A stretch of 64,000 bases of DNA. Source: Heterodera schachtii (Eukaryota; Nematoda; Chromadorea; Rhabditida; Heteroderidae). The translations under genes and the position numbers were made by a program. This document shows, in pieces, positions 34,782 to 49,700 of the stretch. The stretch's first letter is position 1; each line of letters starts with the position of its first letter. The notes below the pieces were generated by a model. That model was not told where the DNA came from. It made no database searches and saw only the letters and a list, made by a program, of their open reading frames with translations. The stretch spans positions 584,517-648,516 of the forward strand of contig SIJG01000010.1 of the NCBI GenBank assembly GCA_023374025.1. The letters are read 5' to 3'.

Positions 34782-37700
34782 CCTGAAGCTCCGATAAGGC
34801 TTAAACATCCACAGAGAACGGATCCATATCATTTTTATTTCTAGCATCTATACATATTAAATCGATGTTTTTAAAATACTGCTAAAATAACGAAATTATG
34901 ATCTCCCAAAATAAAGAGTGATTCGAGCGACTCAAAAAAGCGTGAGCCACAATTACTATGCATATTTACAATTTTTATACAGTACTCTAAAAAAATATAG
35001 TGGCCGAATATTGACTATATCCTTTCTTTATATTAATTCATACAAAAAATAATATATTATTGAGAAAAATTCCAATTTTACGAGGCTGTTTCAGGACTGT
35101 TCTGTCAAATATTCATTCATTTTCGAACCTATAATAGTATACCGATTTTGGTTGGGCTCAGTTAAAGAATATTAAATGTTTGGCAAAACTTTTCAAAAAC
35201 CCATTCATCTTTTTGTGGGATTAATGAATATAATTTTTCCACCATTGTTCTATCAAAAAATAACAACTCTATACAATATCGGTTTGTATAAATTTGAGGT
35301 CTAATTTCATTCTGAAAAGAAAGATCGGAAATTTAAAAGATACTGTTAAGGGACTTGAATTGTTCATTAAAATTTGAGTTTTGGGTCAATTCAAAGCAAA
35401 AATTAACAAACAGTCGTTTTAATTTTCTGTTAGGAGTTTAAATGGCCTGAAGCTCCGATAAGGCTTAAACATCCACAGAGAACGGATCCATATCATTTTT
35501 ATTTCTAGCATCTATACATATTAAATCGATGTTTTTAAAATACTGCTAAAATAACGAAATTATGATCTCCCAAAATAAAGAGTGATTCGAGCGACTCAAA
35601 AAAGCGTGAGCCACAATTACTATGCATATTTACAATTTTTATACAGTACTCTAAAAAAATATAGTGGCCGAATATTGACTATATCCTTTCTTTATATTAA
35701 TTCATACAAAAAATAATATATTATTGAGAAAAATTCCAATTTTACGAGGCTGTTTCAGGACGTTCTGTCAAATATTCATTCATTTTCGAACCTATAATAG
35801 TATACCGATTTTGGTTGGGCTCAGTTAAAGAATATTAAATGTTTGGCAAAACTTTTCAAAAACCCATTCATCTTTTTGTGGGATAAATGAATATAATTTT
35901 TCCACCATTGTTCTATCAAAAAATAACAACTCTTTACAATATCGGTTTGTATAAATTTGAGGTCTAATTTCATTCTGAAAAGAAAGATCGGAAATTTAAA
36001 AGATACTGTTAAGGGACTTGAATTGTTCATTAAAATTTGAGTTTTGGGTCAATTCAAAGCAAAAATTAACAAACAGTCGTTTTAATTTTCTGTTAGGAGT
36101 TTAAATGGCCTGAAGCTCCGCTAAGGCTTAAACATCCACAGAGAACGGATCCATATCATTTTTATTTCTAGCATCTATACATATTAAATCGATGTTTTTA
36201 AAATACTGCTAAAATAACGAAATTATGATCTCCCAAAATAAAGAGTGATTCGAGCGACTCAAAAAAGCGTGAGCCACAATTACTATGCATATTTACAATT
36301 TTTATACAGTACTCTAAAAAAATATAGTGGCCGAATATTGACTATATCCTTTCTTTATATTAATTCATACAAAAAATAATATATTATTGAGAAAAATTCA
36401 AATTTTACGAGGCTGTTTCAGGACGTTCTGTCAAATATTCATTCATTTTCGAACCTATAATAGTATACCGATTTTGGTTGGGCTCAGTTAAAGAATATTA
36501 AATGTTTGGCAAAACTTTTCAAAAACCCATTCATCTTTTTGTGGGATAAATGAATATAATTTTTCCACCATTGTTCTATCAAAAAATAACAACTCTTTAC
36601 AATATCGGTTTGTATAAATTTGAGGTCTAATTTCATTCTGAAAAGAAAGATCGGAAATTTAAAAGATACTGTTAAGGGACTTGAATTGTTCATTAAAATT
36701 TGAGTTTTGGGTCAATTCAAAGCAAAAATTAACAAACAGTCGTTTTAATTTTCTGTTAGGAGTTTAAATGGCCTGAAGCTCCGATAAGGCTTAAACATCC
36801 ACAGAGAACGGATCCATATCATTTTTATTTCTAGCATCTATACATATTAAATCGATGTTTTTAAAATACTGCTAAAATAACGAAATTATGATCTCCCAAA
36901 ATAAAGAGTGATTCGAGCGACTCAAAAAAGCGTGAGCCACAATTACTATGCATATTTACAATTTTTATACAGTACTCTAAAAAAATATAGTGGCCGAATA
37001 TTGACTATATCCTTTCTTTATATTAATTCATACAAAAAATAATATATTATTGAGAAAAATTCCAATTTTACGAGGCTGTTTCAGGACGTTCTGTCAAATA
37101 TTCATTCATTTTCGAACCTATAATAGTATACCGATTTTGGTTGGGCTCAGTTAAAGAATATTAAATGTTTGGCAAAACTTTTCAAAAACCCATTCATCTT
37201 TTTGTGGGATAAATGAATATAATTTTTCCACCATTGTTCTATCAAAAAATAACAACTCTTTACAATATCGGTTTGTATAAATTTGAGGTCTAATTTCATT
37301 CTGAAAAGAAAGATCGGAAATTTAAAAGATACTGTTAAGGGACTTGAATTGTTCATTAAAATTTGAGTTTTGGGTCAATTCAAAGCAAAAATTAACAAAC
37401 AGTCGTTTTAATTTTCTGTTAGGAGTTTAAATGGCCTGAAGCTCCGCTAAGGCTTAAACATCCACAGAGAACGGATCCATATCATTTTTATTTCTAGCAT
37501 CTATACATATTAAATCGATGTTTTTAAAATACTGCTAAAATAACGAAATTATGATCTCCCAAAATAAAGAGTGATTCGAGCGACTCAAAAAAGCGTGAGC
37601 CACAATTACTATGCATATTTACAATTTTTATACAGTACTCTAAAAAAATATAGTGGCCGAATATTGACTATATCCTTTCTTTATATTAATTCATACAAAA

Positions 37701-40700
37701 AATAATATATTATTGAGAAAAATTCCAATTTTAGGAGGCTGTTTCAGGACGTTCTGTCAAATATTCATTCATTTTCGAACCTATAATAGTATACCGATTT
37801 TGGTTGGGCTCAGTTAAAGAATATTAAATGTTTGGCAAAACTTTTCAAAAACCCATTCATCTTTTTGTGGGATAAATGAATATAATTTTTCCACCATTGT
37901 TCTATCAAAAAATAACAACTCTATACAATATCGGTTTGTATAAATTTGAGGTCTAATTTCATTCTGAAAAGAAAGATCGGAAATTTAAAAGATACTGTTA
38001 AGGGACTTGAATTGTTCATTAAAATTTGAGTTTTGGGTCAATTCAAAGCAAAAATTAACAAACAGTCGTTTTAATTTTCTGTTAGGAGTTTAAATGGCCT
38101 GAAGCTCCGATAAGGCTTAAACATCCACAGAGAACGGATCCATATCATTTTTATTTCTAGCATCTATACATATTAAATCGATGTTTTTAAAATACTGCTA
38201 AAATAACGAAATTATGATCTCCCAAAATAAAGAGTGATTCGAGCGACTCAAAAAAGCGTGAGCCACAATTACTATGCATATTTACAATTTTTATACAGTA
38301 CTCTAAAAAAATATAGTGGCCGAATATTGACTATATCCTTTCTTTATATTAATTCATACAAAAAATAATATATTATTGAGAAAAATTCCAATTTTACGAG
38401 GCTGTTTCAGGACGTTCTGTCAAATATTCATTCATTTTCGAACCTATAATAGTATACCGATTTTGGTTGGGCTCAGTTAAAGAATATTAAATGTTTGGCA
38501 AAACTTTTCAAAAACCCATTCATCTTTTTGTGGGATAAATGAATATAATTTTTCCACCATTGTTCTATCAAAAAATAACAACTCTTTACAATATCGGTTT
38601 GTATAAATTTGAGGTCTAATTTCATTCTGAAAAGAAAGATCGGAAATTTAAAAGATACTGTTAAGGGACTTGAATTGTTCATTAAAATTTGAGTTTTGGG
38701 TCAATTCAAAGCAAAAATTAACAAACAGTCGTTTTAATTTTCTGTTAGGAGTTTAAATGGCCTGAAGCTCCGCTAAGGCTTAAACATCCACAGAGAACGG
38801 ATCCATATCATTTTATTTCTAGCATCTATACATATTAAATCGATGTTTTTAAAATACTGCTAAAATAACGAAATTATGATCTCCCAAAATAAAGAGTGAT
38901 TCGAGCGACTCAAAAAAGCGTGAGCCACAATTACTATGCATATTTACAATTTTTATACAGTACTCTAAAAAAATATAGTGGCCGAATATTGACTATATCC
39001 TTTCTTTATATTAATTCATACAAAAAATAATATATTATTGAGAAAAATTCCAATTTTACGAGGCTGTTTCAGGACGTTCTGTCAAATATTCATTCATTTT
39101 CGAACCTATAATAGTATACCGATTTTGGTTGGGCTCAGTTAAAGAATATTAAATGTTTGGCAAAACTTTTCAAAAACCCATTCATCTTTTTGTGGGATTA
39201 ATGAATATAATTTTTCCACCATTGTTCTATCAAAAAATAACAACTCTATACAATATCGGTTTGTATAAATTTGAGGTCTAATTTCATTCTGAAAAGAAAG
39301 ATCGGAAATTTAAGACATACTGTTAAGGGACTCGAATTGTTCATTAAAATTTGAGTTTTGGGTCAATTCAAAGCAAAAATTAACAAACAGTCGTTTTAAT
39401 TTTCTGTTAGGAGTTTAAATGGCCTGAAGCTCCGCTAAGGCTTAAACATCCACAGAGAACGGATCCATATCATTTTTATTTCTAGCATCTATACATATTA
39501 AATCGATGTTTTTAAAATACTGCTAAAATAACGAAATTATGATCTCCCAAAATAAAGAGTGATTCGAGCGACTCAAAAAAGCGTGAGCCACAATTACTAT
39601 GCATATTTACAATTTTTATACAGTACTCTAAAAAAATATAGTGGCCGAATATTGACTATATCCTTTCTTTATATTAATTCATACAAAAAATTATATATTA
39701 TTGAGAAAAATTCCAATTTTACGAGGCTGTTTCAGGACGTTCTGTCAAATATTCATTCATTTTCGAACCTATAATAGTATACCGATTTTGGTTGGGCTCA
39801 GTTAAAGAATATTAAATGTTTGGCAAAACTTTTCAAAAACCCATTCATCTTTTTGTGGGATAAATGAATATAATTTTTCCACCATTGTTCTATCAAAAAA
39901 TAACAACTCTTTACAATATCGGTTTGTATAAATTTGAGGTCTAATTTCATTCTGAAAAGAAAGATCGGAAATTTAAAAGATACTGTTAAGGGACTTGAAT
40001 TGTTCATTAAAATTTGAGTTTTGGGTCAATTCAAAGCAAAAATTAACAAACAGTCGTTTTAATTTTCTGTTAGGAGTTTAAATGGCCTGAAGCTCCGATA
40101 AGGCTTAAACATCCACAGAGAACGGATCCATATCATTTTTATTTCTAGCATCTATACATATTAAATCGATGTTTTTAAAATACTGCTAAAATAACGAAAT
40201 TATGATCTCCCAAAATAAAGAGTGATTCGAGCGACTCAAAAAAGCGTGAGCCACAATTACTATGCATATTTACAATTTTTATACAGTACTCTAAAAAAAT
40301 ATAGTGGCCGAATATTGACTATATCCTTTCTTTATATTAATTCATACAAAAAATAATATATTATTGAGAAAAATTCCAATTTTACGAGGCTGTTTCAGGA
40401 CGTTCTGTCAAATATTCATTCATTTTCGAACCTATAATAGTATACCGATTTTGGTTGGGCTCAGTTAAAGAATATTAAATGTTTGGCAAAACTTTTCAAA
40501 AACCCATTCATCTTTTTGTGGGATAAATGAATATAATTTTTCCACCATTGTTCTATCAAAAAATAACAACTCTTTACAATATCGGTTTGTATAAATTTGA
40601 GGTCTAATTTCATTCTGAAAAGAAAGATCGGAAATTTAAAAGATACTGTTAAGGGACTTGAATTGTTCATTAAAATTTGAGTTTTGGGTCAATTCAAAGC

Positions 40701-43700
40701 AAAAATTAACAAACAGTCGTTTTAATTTTCTGTTAGGAGTTTAAATGGCCTGAAGCTCCGCTAAGGCTTAAACATCCACAGAGAACGGATCCATATCATT
40801 TTTATTTCTAGCATCTATACATATTAAATCGATGTTTTTAAAATACTGCTAAAATAACGAAATTATGATCTCCCAAAATAAAGAGTGATTCGAGCGACTC
40901 AAAAAAGCGTGAGCCACAATTACTATGCATATTTACAATTTTTATACAGTACTCTAAAAAAATATAGTGGCCGAATATTGACTATATCCTTTCTTTATAT
41001 TAATTCATACAAAAAATAATATATTATTGAGAAAAATTCCAATTTTACGAGGCTGTTTCAGGACGTTCTGTCAAATATTCATTCATTTTCGAACCTATAA
41101 TAGTATACCGATTTTGGTTGGGCTCAGTTAAAGAATATTAAATGTTTGGCAAAACTTTTCAAAAACCCATTCATCTTTTTGTGGGATAAATGAATATAAT
41201 TTTTCCACCATTGTTCTATCAAAAAATAACAACTCTTTACAATATCGGTTTGTATAAATTTGAGGTCTAATTTCATTCTGAAAAGAAAGATCGGAAATTT
41301 AAAAGATACTGTTAAGGGACTTGAATTGTTCATTAAAATTTGAGTTTTGGGTCAATTCAAAGCAAAAATTAACAAACAGTCGTTTTAATTTTCTGTTAGG
41401 AGTTTAAATGGCCTGAAGCTCCGATAAGGCTTAAACATCCACAGAGAACGGATCCATATCATTTTTATTTCTAGCATCTATACATATTAAATCGATGTTT
41501 TTAAAATACTGCTAAAATAACGAAATTATGATCTCCCAAAATAAAGAGTGATTCGAGCGACTCAAAAAAGCGTGAGCCACAATTACTATGCATATTTACA
41601 ATTTTTATACAGTACTCTAAAAAAATATAGTGGCCGAATATTGACTATATCCTTTCTTTATATTAATTCATACAAAAAATAATATATTATTGAGAAAAAT
41701 TCCAATTTTACGAGGCTGTTTCAGGACGTTCTGTCAAATATTCATTCATTTTCGAACCTATAATAGTATACCGATTTTGGTTGGGCTCAGTTAAAGAATA
41801 TTAAATGTTTGGCAAAACTTTTCAAAAACCCATTCATCTTTTTGTGGGATAAATGAATATAATTTTTCCACCATTGTTCTATCAAAAAATAACAACTCTT
41901 TACAATATCGGTTTGTATAAATTTGAGGTCTAATTTCATTCTGAAAAGAAAGATCGGAAATTTAAAAGATACTGTTAAGGGACTTGAATTGTTCATTAAA
42001 ATTTGAGTTTTGGGTCAATTCAAAGCAAAAATTAACAAACAGTCGTTTTAATTTTCTGTTAGGAGTTTAAATGGCCTGAAGCTCCGCTAAGGCTTAAACA
42101 TCCACAGAGAACGGATCCATATCATTTTTATTTCTAGCATCTATACATATTAAATCGATGTTTTTAAAATACTGCTAAAATAACGAAATTATGATCTCCC
42201 AAAATAAAGAGTGATTCGAGCGACTCAAAAAAGCGTGAGCCACAATTACTATGCATATTTACAATTTTTATACAGTACTCTAAAAAAATATAGTGGCCGA
42301 ATATTGACTATATCCTTTCTTTATATTAATTCATACAAAAAATAATATATTATTGAGAAAAATTCCAATTTTACGAGGCTGTTTCAGGACGTTCTGTCAA
42401 ATATTCATTCATTTTCGAACCTATAATAGTATACCGATTTTGGTTGGGCTCAGTTAAAGAATATTAAATGTTTGGCAAAACTTTTCAAAAACCCATTCAT
42501 CTTTTTGTGGGATAAATGAATATAATTTTTCCACCATTGTTCTATCAAAAAATAACAACTCTTTACAATATCGGTTTGTATAAATTTGAGGTCTAATTTC
42601 ATTCTGAAAAGAAAGATCGGAAATTTAAGACATACTGTTAAGGGACTCGAATTGTTCATTAAAATTTGAGTTTTGGGTCAATTCAAAGCAAAAATTAACA
42701 AACAGTCGTTTTAATTTTCTGTTAGGAGTTTAAATGGCCTGAAGCTCCGATAAGGCTTAAACATCCACAGAGAACGGATCCATATCATTTTTATTTCTAG
42801 CATCTATACATATTAAATCGATGTTTTTAAAATACTGCTAAAATAACGAAATTATGATCTCCCAAAATAAAGAGTGATTCGAGCGACTCAAAAAAGCGTG
42901 AGCCACAATTACTATGCATATTTACAATTTTTATACAGTACTCTAAAAAAATATAGTGGCCGAATATTGACTATATCCTTTCTTTATATTAATTCATACA
43001 AAAAATAATATATTATTGAGAAAAATTCCAATTTTACGAGGCTGTTTCAGGACGTTCTGTCAAATATTCATTCATTTTCGAACCTATAATAGTATACCGA
43101 TTTTGGTTGGGCTCAGTTAAAGAATATTAAATGTTTGGCAAAACTTTTCAAAAACCCATTCATCTTTTTGTGGGATAAATGAATATAATTTTTCCACCAT
43201 TGTTCTATCAAAAAATAACAACTCTTTACAATATCGGTTTGTATAAATTTGAGGTCTAATTTCATTCTGAAAAGAAAGATCGGAAATTTAAAAGATACTG
43301 TTAAGGGACTTGAATTGTTCATTAAAATTTGAGTTTTGGGTCAATTCAAAGCAAAAATTAACAAACAGTCGTTTTAATTTTCTGTTAGGAGTTTAAATGG
43401 CCTGAAGCTCCGATAAGGCTTAAACATCCACAGAGAACGGATCCATATCATTTTTATTTCTAGCATCTATACATATTAAATCGATGTTTTTAAAATACTG
43501 CTAAAATAACGAAATTATGATCTCCCAAAATAAAGAGTGATTCGAGCGACTCAAAAAAGCGTGAGCCACAATTACTATGCATATTTACAATTTTTATACA
43601 GTACTCTAAAAAAATATAGTGGCCGAATATTGACTATATCCTTTCTTTATATTAATTCATACAAAAAATAATATATTATTGAGAAAAATTCCAATTTTAC

Positions 43701-46700
43701 GAGGCTGTTTCAGGACGTTCTGTCAAATATTCATTCATTTTCGAACCTATAATAGTATACCGATTTTGGTTGGGCTCAGTTAAAGAATATTAAATGTTTG
43801 GCAAAACTTTTCAAAAACCCATTCATCTTTTTGTGGGATAAATGAATATAATTTTTCCACCATTGTTCTATCAAAAAATAACAACTCTTTACAATATCGG
43901 TTTGTATAAATTTGAGGTCTAATTTCATTCTGAAAAGAAAGATCGGAAATTTAAAAGATACTGTTAAGGGACTCGAATTGTTCATTAAAATTTGAGTTTT
44001 GGGTCAATTCAAAGCAAAAATTAACAAACAGTCGTTTTAATTTTCTGTTAGGAGTTTAAATGGCCTGAAGCTCCGCTAAGGCTTAAACATCCACAGAGAA
44101 CGGATCCATATCATTTTTATTTCTAGCATCTATACATATTAAATCGATGTTTTTAAAATACTGCTAAAATAACGAAATTATGATCTCCCAAAATAAAGAG
44201 TGATTCGAGCGACTCAAAAAAGCGTGAGCCACAATTACTATGCATATTTACAATTTTTATACAGTACCCTAAAAAATATAGTGGCCGAATATTGACTATA
44301 TCCTTTCTTTATATTAATTCATACAAAAAATAATATATTATTGAGAAAAATTCCAATTTTAGGAGGCTGTTTCAGGACGTTCTGTCAAATATTCATTCAT
44401 TTTCGAACCTATAATAGTATACCGATTTTGGTTGGGCTCAGTTAAAGAATATTAAATGTTTGGCAAAACTTTTCAAAAACCCATTCATCTTTTTGTGGGA
44501 TAAATGAATATAATTTTTCCACCATTGTTCTATCAAAAAATAACAACTCTTTACAATATCGGTTTGTATAAATTTGAGGTCTAATTTCATTCTGAAAAGA
44601 AAGATCGGAAATTTAAAAGATACTGTTAAGGGACTTGAATTGTTCATTAAAATTTGAGTTTTGGGTCAATTCAAAGCAAAAATTAACAAACAGTCGTTTT
44701 AATTTTCTGTTAGGAGTTTAAATGGCCTGAAGCTCCGATAAGGCTTAAACATCCACAGAGAACGGATCCATATCATTTTTATTTCTAGCATCTATACATA
44801 TTAAATCGATGTTTTTAAAATACTGCTAAAATAACGAAATTATGATCTCCCAAAATAAAGAGTGATTCGAGCGACTCAAAAAAGCGTGAGCCACAATTAC
44901 TATGCATATTTACAATTTTTATACAGTACTCTAAAAAAATATAGTGGCCGAATATTGACTATATCCTTTCTTTATATTAATTCATACAAAAAATAATATA
45001 TTATTGAGAAAAATTCCAATTTTACGAGGCTGTTTCAGGACGTTCTGTCAAATATTCATTCATTTTCGAACCTATAATAGTATACCGATTTTGGTTGGGC
45101 TCAGTTAAAGAATATTAAATGTTTGGCAAAACTTTTCAAAAACCCATTCATCTTTTTGTGGGATAAATGAATATAATTTTTCCACCATTGTTCTATCAAA
45201 AAATAACAACTCTTTACAATATCGGTTTGTATAAATTTGAGGTCTAATTTCATTCTGAAAAGAAAGATCGGAAATTTAAAAGATACTGTTAAGGGACTTG
45301 AATTGTTCATTAAAATTTGAGTTTTGGGTCAATTCAAAGCAAAAATTAACAAACAGTCGTTTTAATTTTCTGTTAGGAGTTTAAATGGCCTGAAGCTCCG
45401 ATAAGGCTTAAACATCCACAGAGAACGGATCCATATCATTTTTATTTCTAGCATCTATACATATTAAATCGATGTTTTTAAAATACTGCTAAAATAACGA
45501 AATTATGATCTCCCAAAATAAAGAGTGATTCGAGCGACTCAAAAAAGCGTGAGCCACAATTACTATGCATATTTACAATTTTTATACAGTACTCTAAAAA
45601 AATATAGTGGCCGAATATTGACTATATCCTTTCTTTATATTAATTCATACAAAAAATAATATATTATTGAGAAAAATTCCAATTTTACGAGGCTGTTTCA
45701 GGACGTTCTGTCAAATATTCATTCATTTTCGAACCTATAATAGTATACCGATTTTGGTTGGGCTCAGTTAAAGAATATTAAATGTTTGGCAAAACTTTTC
45801 AAAAACCCATTCATCTTTTTGTGGGATAAATGAATATAATTTTTCCACCATTGTTCTATCAAAAAATAACAACTCTTTACAATATCGGTTTGTATAAATT
45901 TGAGGTCTAATTTCATTCTGAAAAGAAAGATCGGAAATTTAAAAGATACTGTTAAGGGACTCGAATTGTTCATTAAAATTTGAGTTTTGGGTCAATTCAA
46001 AGCAAAAATTAACAAACAGTCGTTTTAATTTTCTGTTAGGAGTTTAAATGGCCTGAAGCTCCGCTAAGGCTTAAACATCCACAGAGAACGGATCCATATC
46101 ATTTTTATTTCTAGCATCTATACATATTAAATCGATGTTTTTAAAATACTGCTAAAATAACGAAATTATGATCTCCCAAAATAAAGAGTGATTCGAGCGA
46201 CTCAAAAAAGCGTGAGCCACAATTACTATGCATATTTACAATTTTTATACAGTACTCTAAAAAAATATAGTGGCCGAATATTGACTATATCCTTTCTTTA
46301 TATTAATTCATACAAAAAATAATATATTATTGAGAAAAATTCCAATTTTACGAGGCTGTTTCAGGACGTTCTGTCAAATATTCATTCATTTTCGAACCTA
46401 TAATAGTATACCGATTTTGGTTGGGCTCAGTTAAAGAATATTAAATGTTTGGCAAAACTTTTCAAAAACCCATTCATCTTTTTGTGGGATAAATGAATAT
46501 AATTTTTCCACCATTGTTCTATCAAAAAATAACAACTCTTTACAATATCGGTTTGTATAAATTTGAGGTCTAATTTCATTCTGAAAAGAAAGATCGGAAA
46601 TTTAAAAGATACTGTTAAGGGACTTGAATTGTTCATTAAAATTTGAGTTTTGGGTCAATTCAAAGCAAAAATTAACAAACAGTCGTTTTAATTTTCTGTT

Positions 46701-49700
46701 TGGAGTTTAAATGGCCTGAAGCTCCGATAAGGCTTAAACATCCACAGAGAACGGATCCATATCATTTTTATTTCTAGCATCTATACATATTAAATCGATG
46801 TTTTTAAAACACTGCTAAAATAACGAAATTATGATCTCCCAAAATAAAGAGTGATTCGAGCGACTCAAAAAAGCGTGAGCCACAATTACTATGCATATTT
46901 ACAATTTTTATACAGTACTCTAAAAAAATATAGTGGCCGAATATTGACTATATCCTTTCTTTATATTAATTCATACAAAAAATAATATATTATTGAGAAA
47001 AATTCCAATTTTACGAGGCTGTTTCAGGACGTTCTGTCAAATATTCATTCATTTTCGAACCTATAATAGTATACCGATTTTGGTTGGGCTCAGTTAAAGA
47101 ATATTAAATGTTTGGCAAAACGTTTCAAAAACCCACTCATCTTTTTGTGGGATAAATGAATATAATTTTTCCACCATTGTTCTATCAAAAAATAACAACT
47201 CTTTACAATATCGGTTTGTATAAATTTGAGGTCTAATTTCATTCTGAAAAGAAAGATCGGAAATTTAAAAGATACTGTTAAGGGACTTGAATTGTTCATT
47301 AAAATTTGAGTTTTGGGTCAATTCAAAGCAAAAATTAACAAACAGTCGTTTTAATTTTCTGTTTGGAGTTTAAATGGCCTGAAGCTCCGATAAGGCTTAA
47401 ACATCCACAGAGAACGGATCCATATCATTTTTATTTCTAGCATCTATACATATTAAATCGATGTTTTTAAAACACTGCTAAAATAACGAAATTATGATCT
47501 CCCAAAATAAAGAGTGATTCGAGCGACTCAAAAAAGCGTGAGCCACAATTACTATGCATATTTACAATTTTTATACAGTACTCTAAAAAAATATAGTGGC
47601 CGAATATTGACTATATCCTTTCTTTATATTAATTCATACAAAAAATAATATATTATTGAGAAAAATTCCAATTTTACGAGGCTGTTTCAGGACGTTCTGT
47701 CAAATATTCATTCATTTTCGAACCTATAATAGTATACCGATTTTGGTTGGGCTCAGTTAAAGAATATTAAATGTTTGGCAAAACTTTTCAAAAACCCATT
47801 CATCTTTTTGTGGGATAAATGAATATAATTTTTCCACCATTGTTCTATCAAAAAATAACAACTCTTTACAATATCGGTTTGTATAAATTTGAGGTCTAAT
47901 TTCATTCTGAAAAGAAAGATCGGAAATTTAAAAGATACTGTTAAGGGACTTGAATTGTTCATTAAAATTTGAGTTTTGGGTCAATTCAAAGCAAAAATTA
48001 ACAAACAGTCGTTTTAATTTTCTGTTAGGAGTTTAAATGGCCTGAAGCTCCGCTAAGGCTTAAACATCCACAGAGAACGGATCCATATCATTTTTATTTC
48101 TAGCATCTATACATATTAAATCGATGTTTTTAAAATACTGCTAAAATAACGAAATTATGATCTCCCAAAATAAAGAGTGATTCGAGCGACTCAAAAAAGC
48201 GTGAGCCACAATTACTATGCATATTTACAATTTTTATACAGTACTCTAAAAAAATATAGTGGCCGAATATTGACTATATCCTTTCTTTATATTAATTCAT
48301 ACAAAAAATAATATATTATTGAGAAAAATTCCAATTTTACGAGGCTGTTTCAGGACGTTCTGTCAAATATTCATTCATTTTCGAACCTATAATAGTATAC
48401 CGATTTTGGTTGGGCTCAGTTAAAGAATATTAAATGTTTGGCAAAACTTTTCAAAAACCCATTCATCTTTTTGTGGGATAAATGAATATAATTTTTCCAC
48501 CATTGTTCTATCAAAAAATAACAACTCTTTACAATATCGGTTTGTATAAATTTGAGGTCTAATTTCATTCTGAAAAGAAAGATCGGAAATTTAAAAGATA
48601 CTGTTAAGGGACTTGAATTGTTCATTAAAATTTGAGTTTTGGGTCAATTCAAAGCAAAAATTAACAAACAGTCGTTTTAATTTTCTGTTAGGAGTTTAAA
48701 TGGCCTGAAGCTCCGCTAAGGCTTAAACATCCACAGAGAACGGATCCATATCATTTTTATTTCTAGCATCTATACATATTAAATCGATGTTTTTAAAATA
48801 CTGCTAAAATAACGAAATTATGATCTCCCAAAATAAAGAGTGATTCGAGCGACTCAAAAAAGCGTGAGCCACAATTACTATGCATATTTACAATTTTTAT
48901 ACAGTACTCTAAAAAAATATAGTGGCCGAATATTGACTATATCCTTTCTTTATATTAATTCATACAAAAAATAATATATTATTGAGAAAAATTCCAATTT
49001 TACGAGGCTGTTTCAGGACGTTCTGTCAAATATTCATTCATTTTCGAACCTATAATAGTATACCGATTTTGGTTGGGCTCAGTTAAAGAATATTAAATGT
49101 TTGGCAAAACTTTTCAAAAACCCATTCATCTTTTTGTGGGATAAATGAATATAATTTTTCCACCATTGTTCTATCAAAAAATAACAACTCTTTACAATAT
49201 CGGTTTGTATAAATTTGAGGTCTAATTTCATTCTGAAAAGAAAGATCGGAAATTTAAAAGATACTGTTAAGGGACTTGAATTGTTCATTAAAATTTGAGT
49301 TTTGGGTCAATTCAAAGCAAAAATTAACAAACAGTCGTTTTAATTTTCTGTTAGGAGTTTAAATGGCCTGAAGCTCCGCTAAGGCTTAAACATCCACAGA
49401 GAACGGATCCATATCATTTTTATTTCTAGCATCTATACATATTAAATCGATGTTTTTAAAATACTGCTAAAATAACGAAATTATGATCTCCCAAAATAAA
49501 GAGTGATTCGAGCGACTCAAAAAAGCGTGAGCCACAATTACTATGCATATTTACAATTTTTATACAGTACTCTAAAAAATATAGTGGCCGAATATTGACT
49601 ATATCCTTTCTTTATATTAATTCATACAAAAAATAATATATTATTGAGAAAAATTCCAATTTTACGAGGCTGTTTCAGGACGTTCTGTCAAATATTCATT

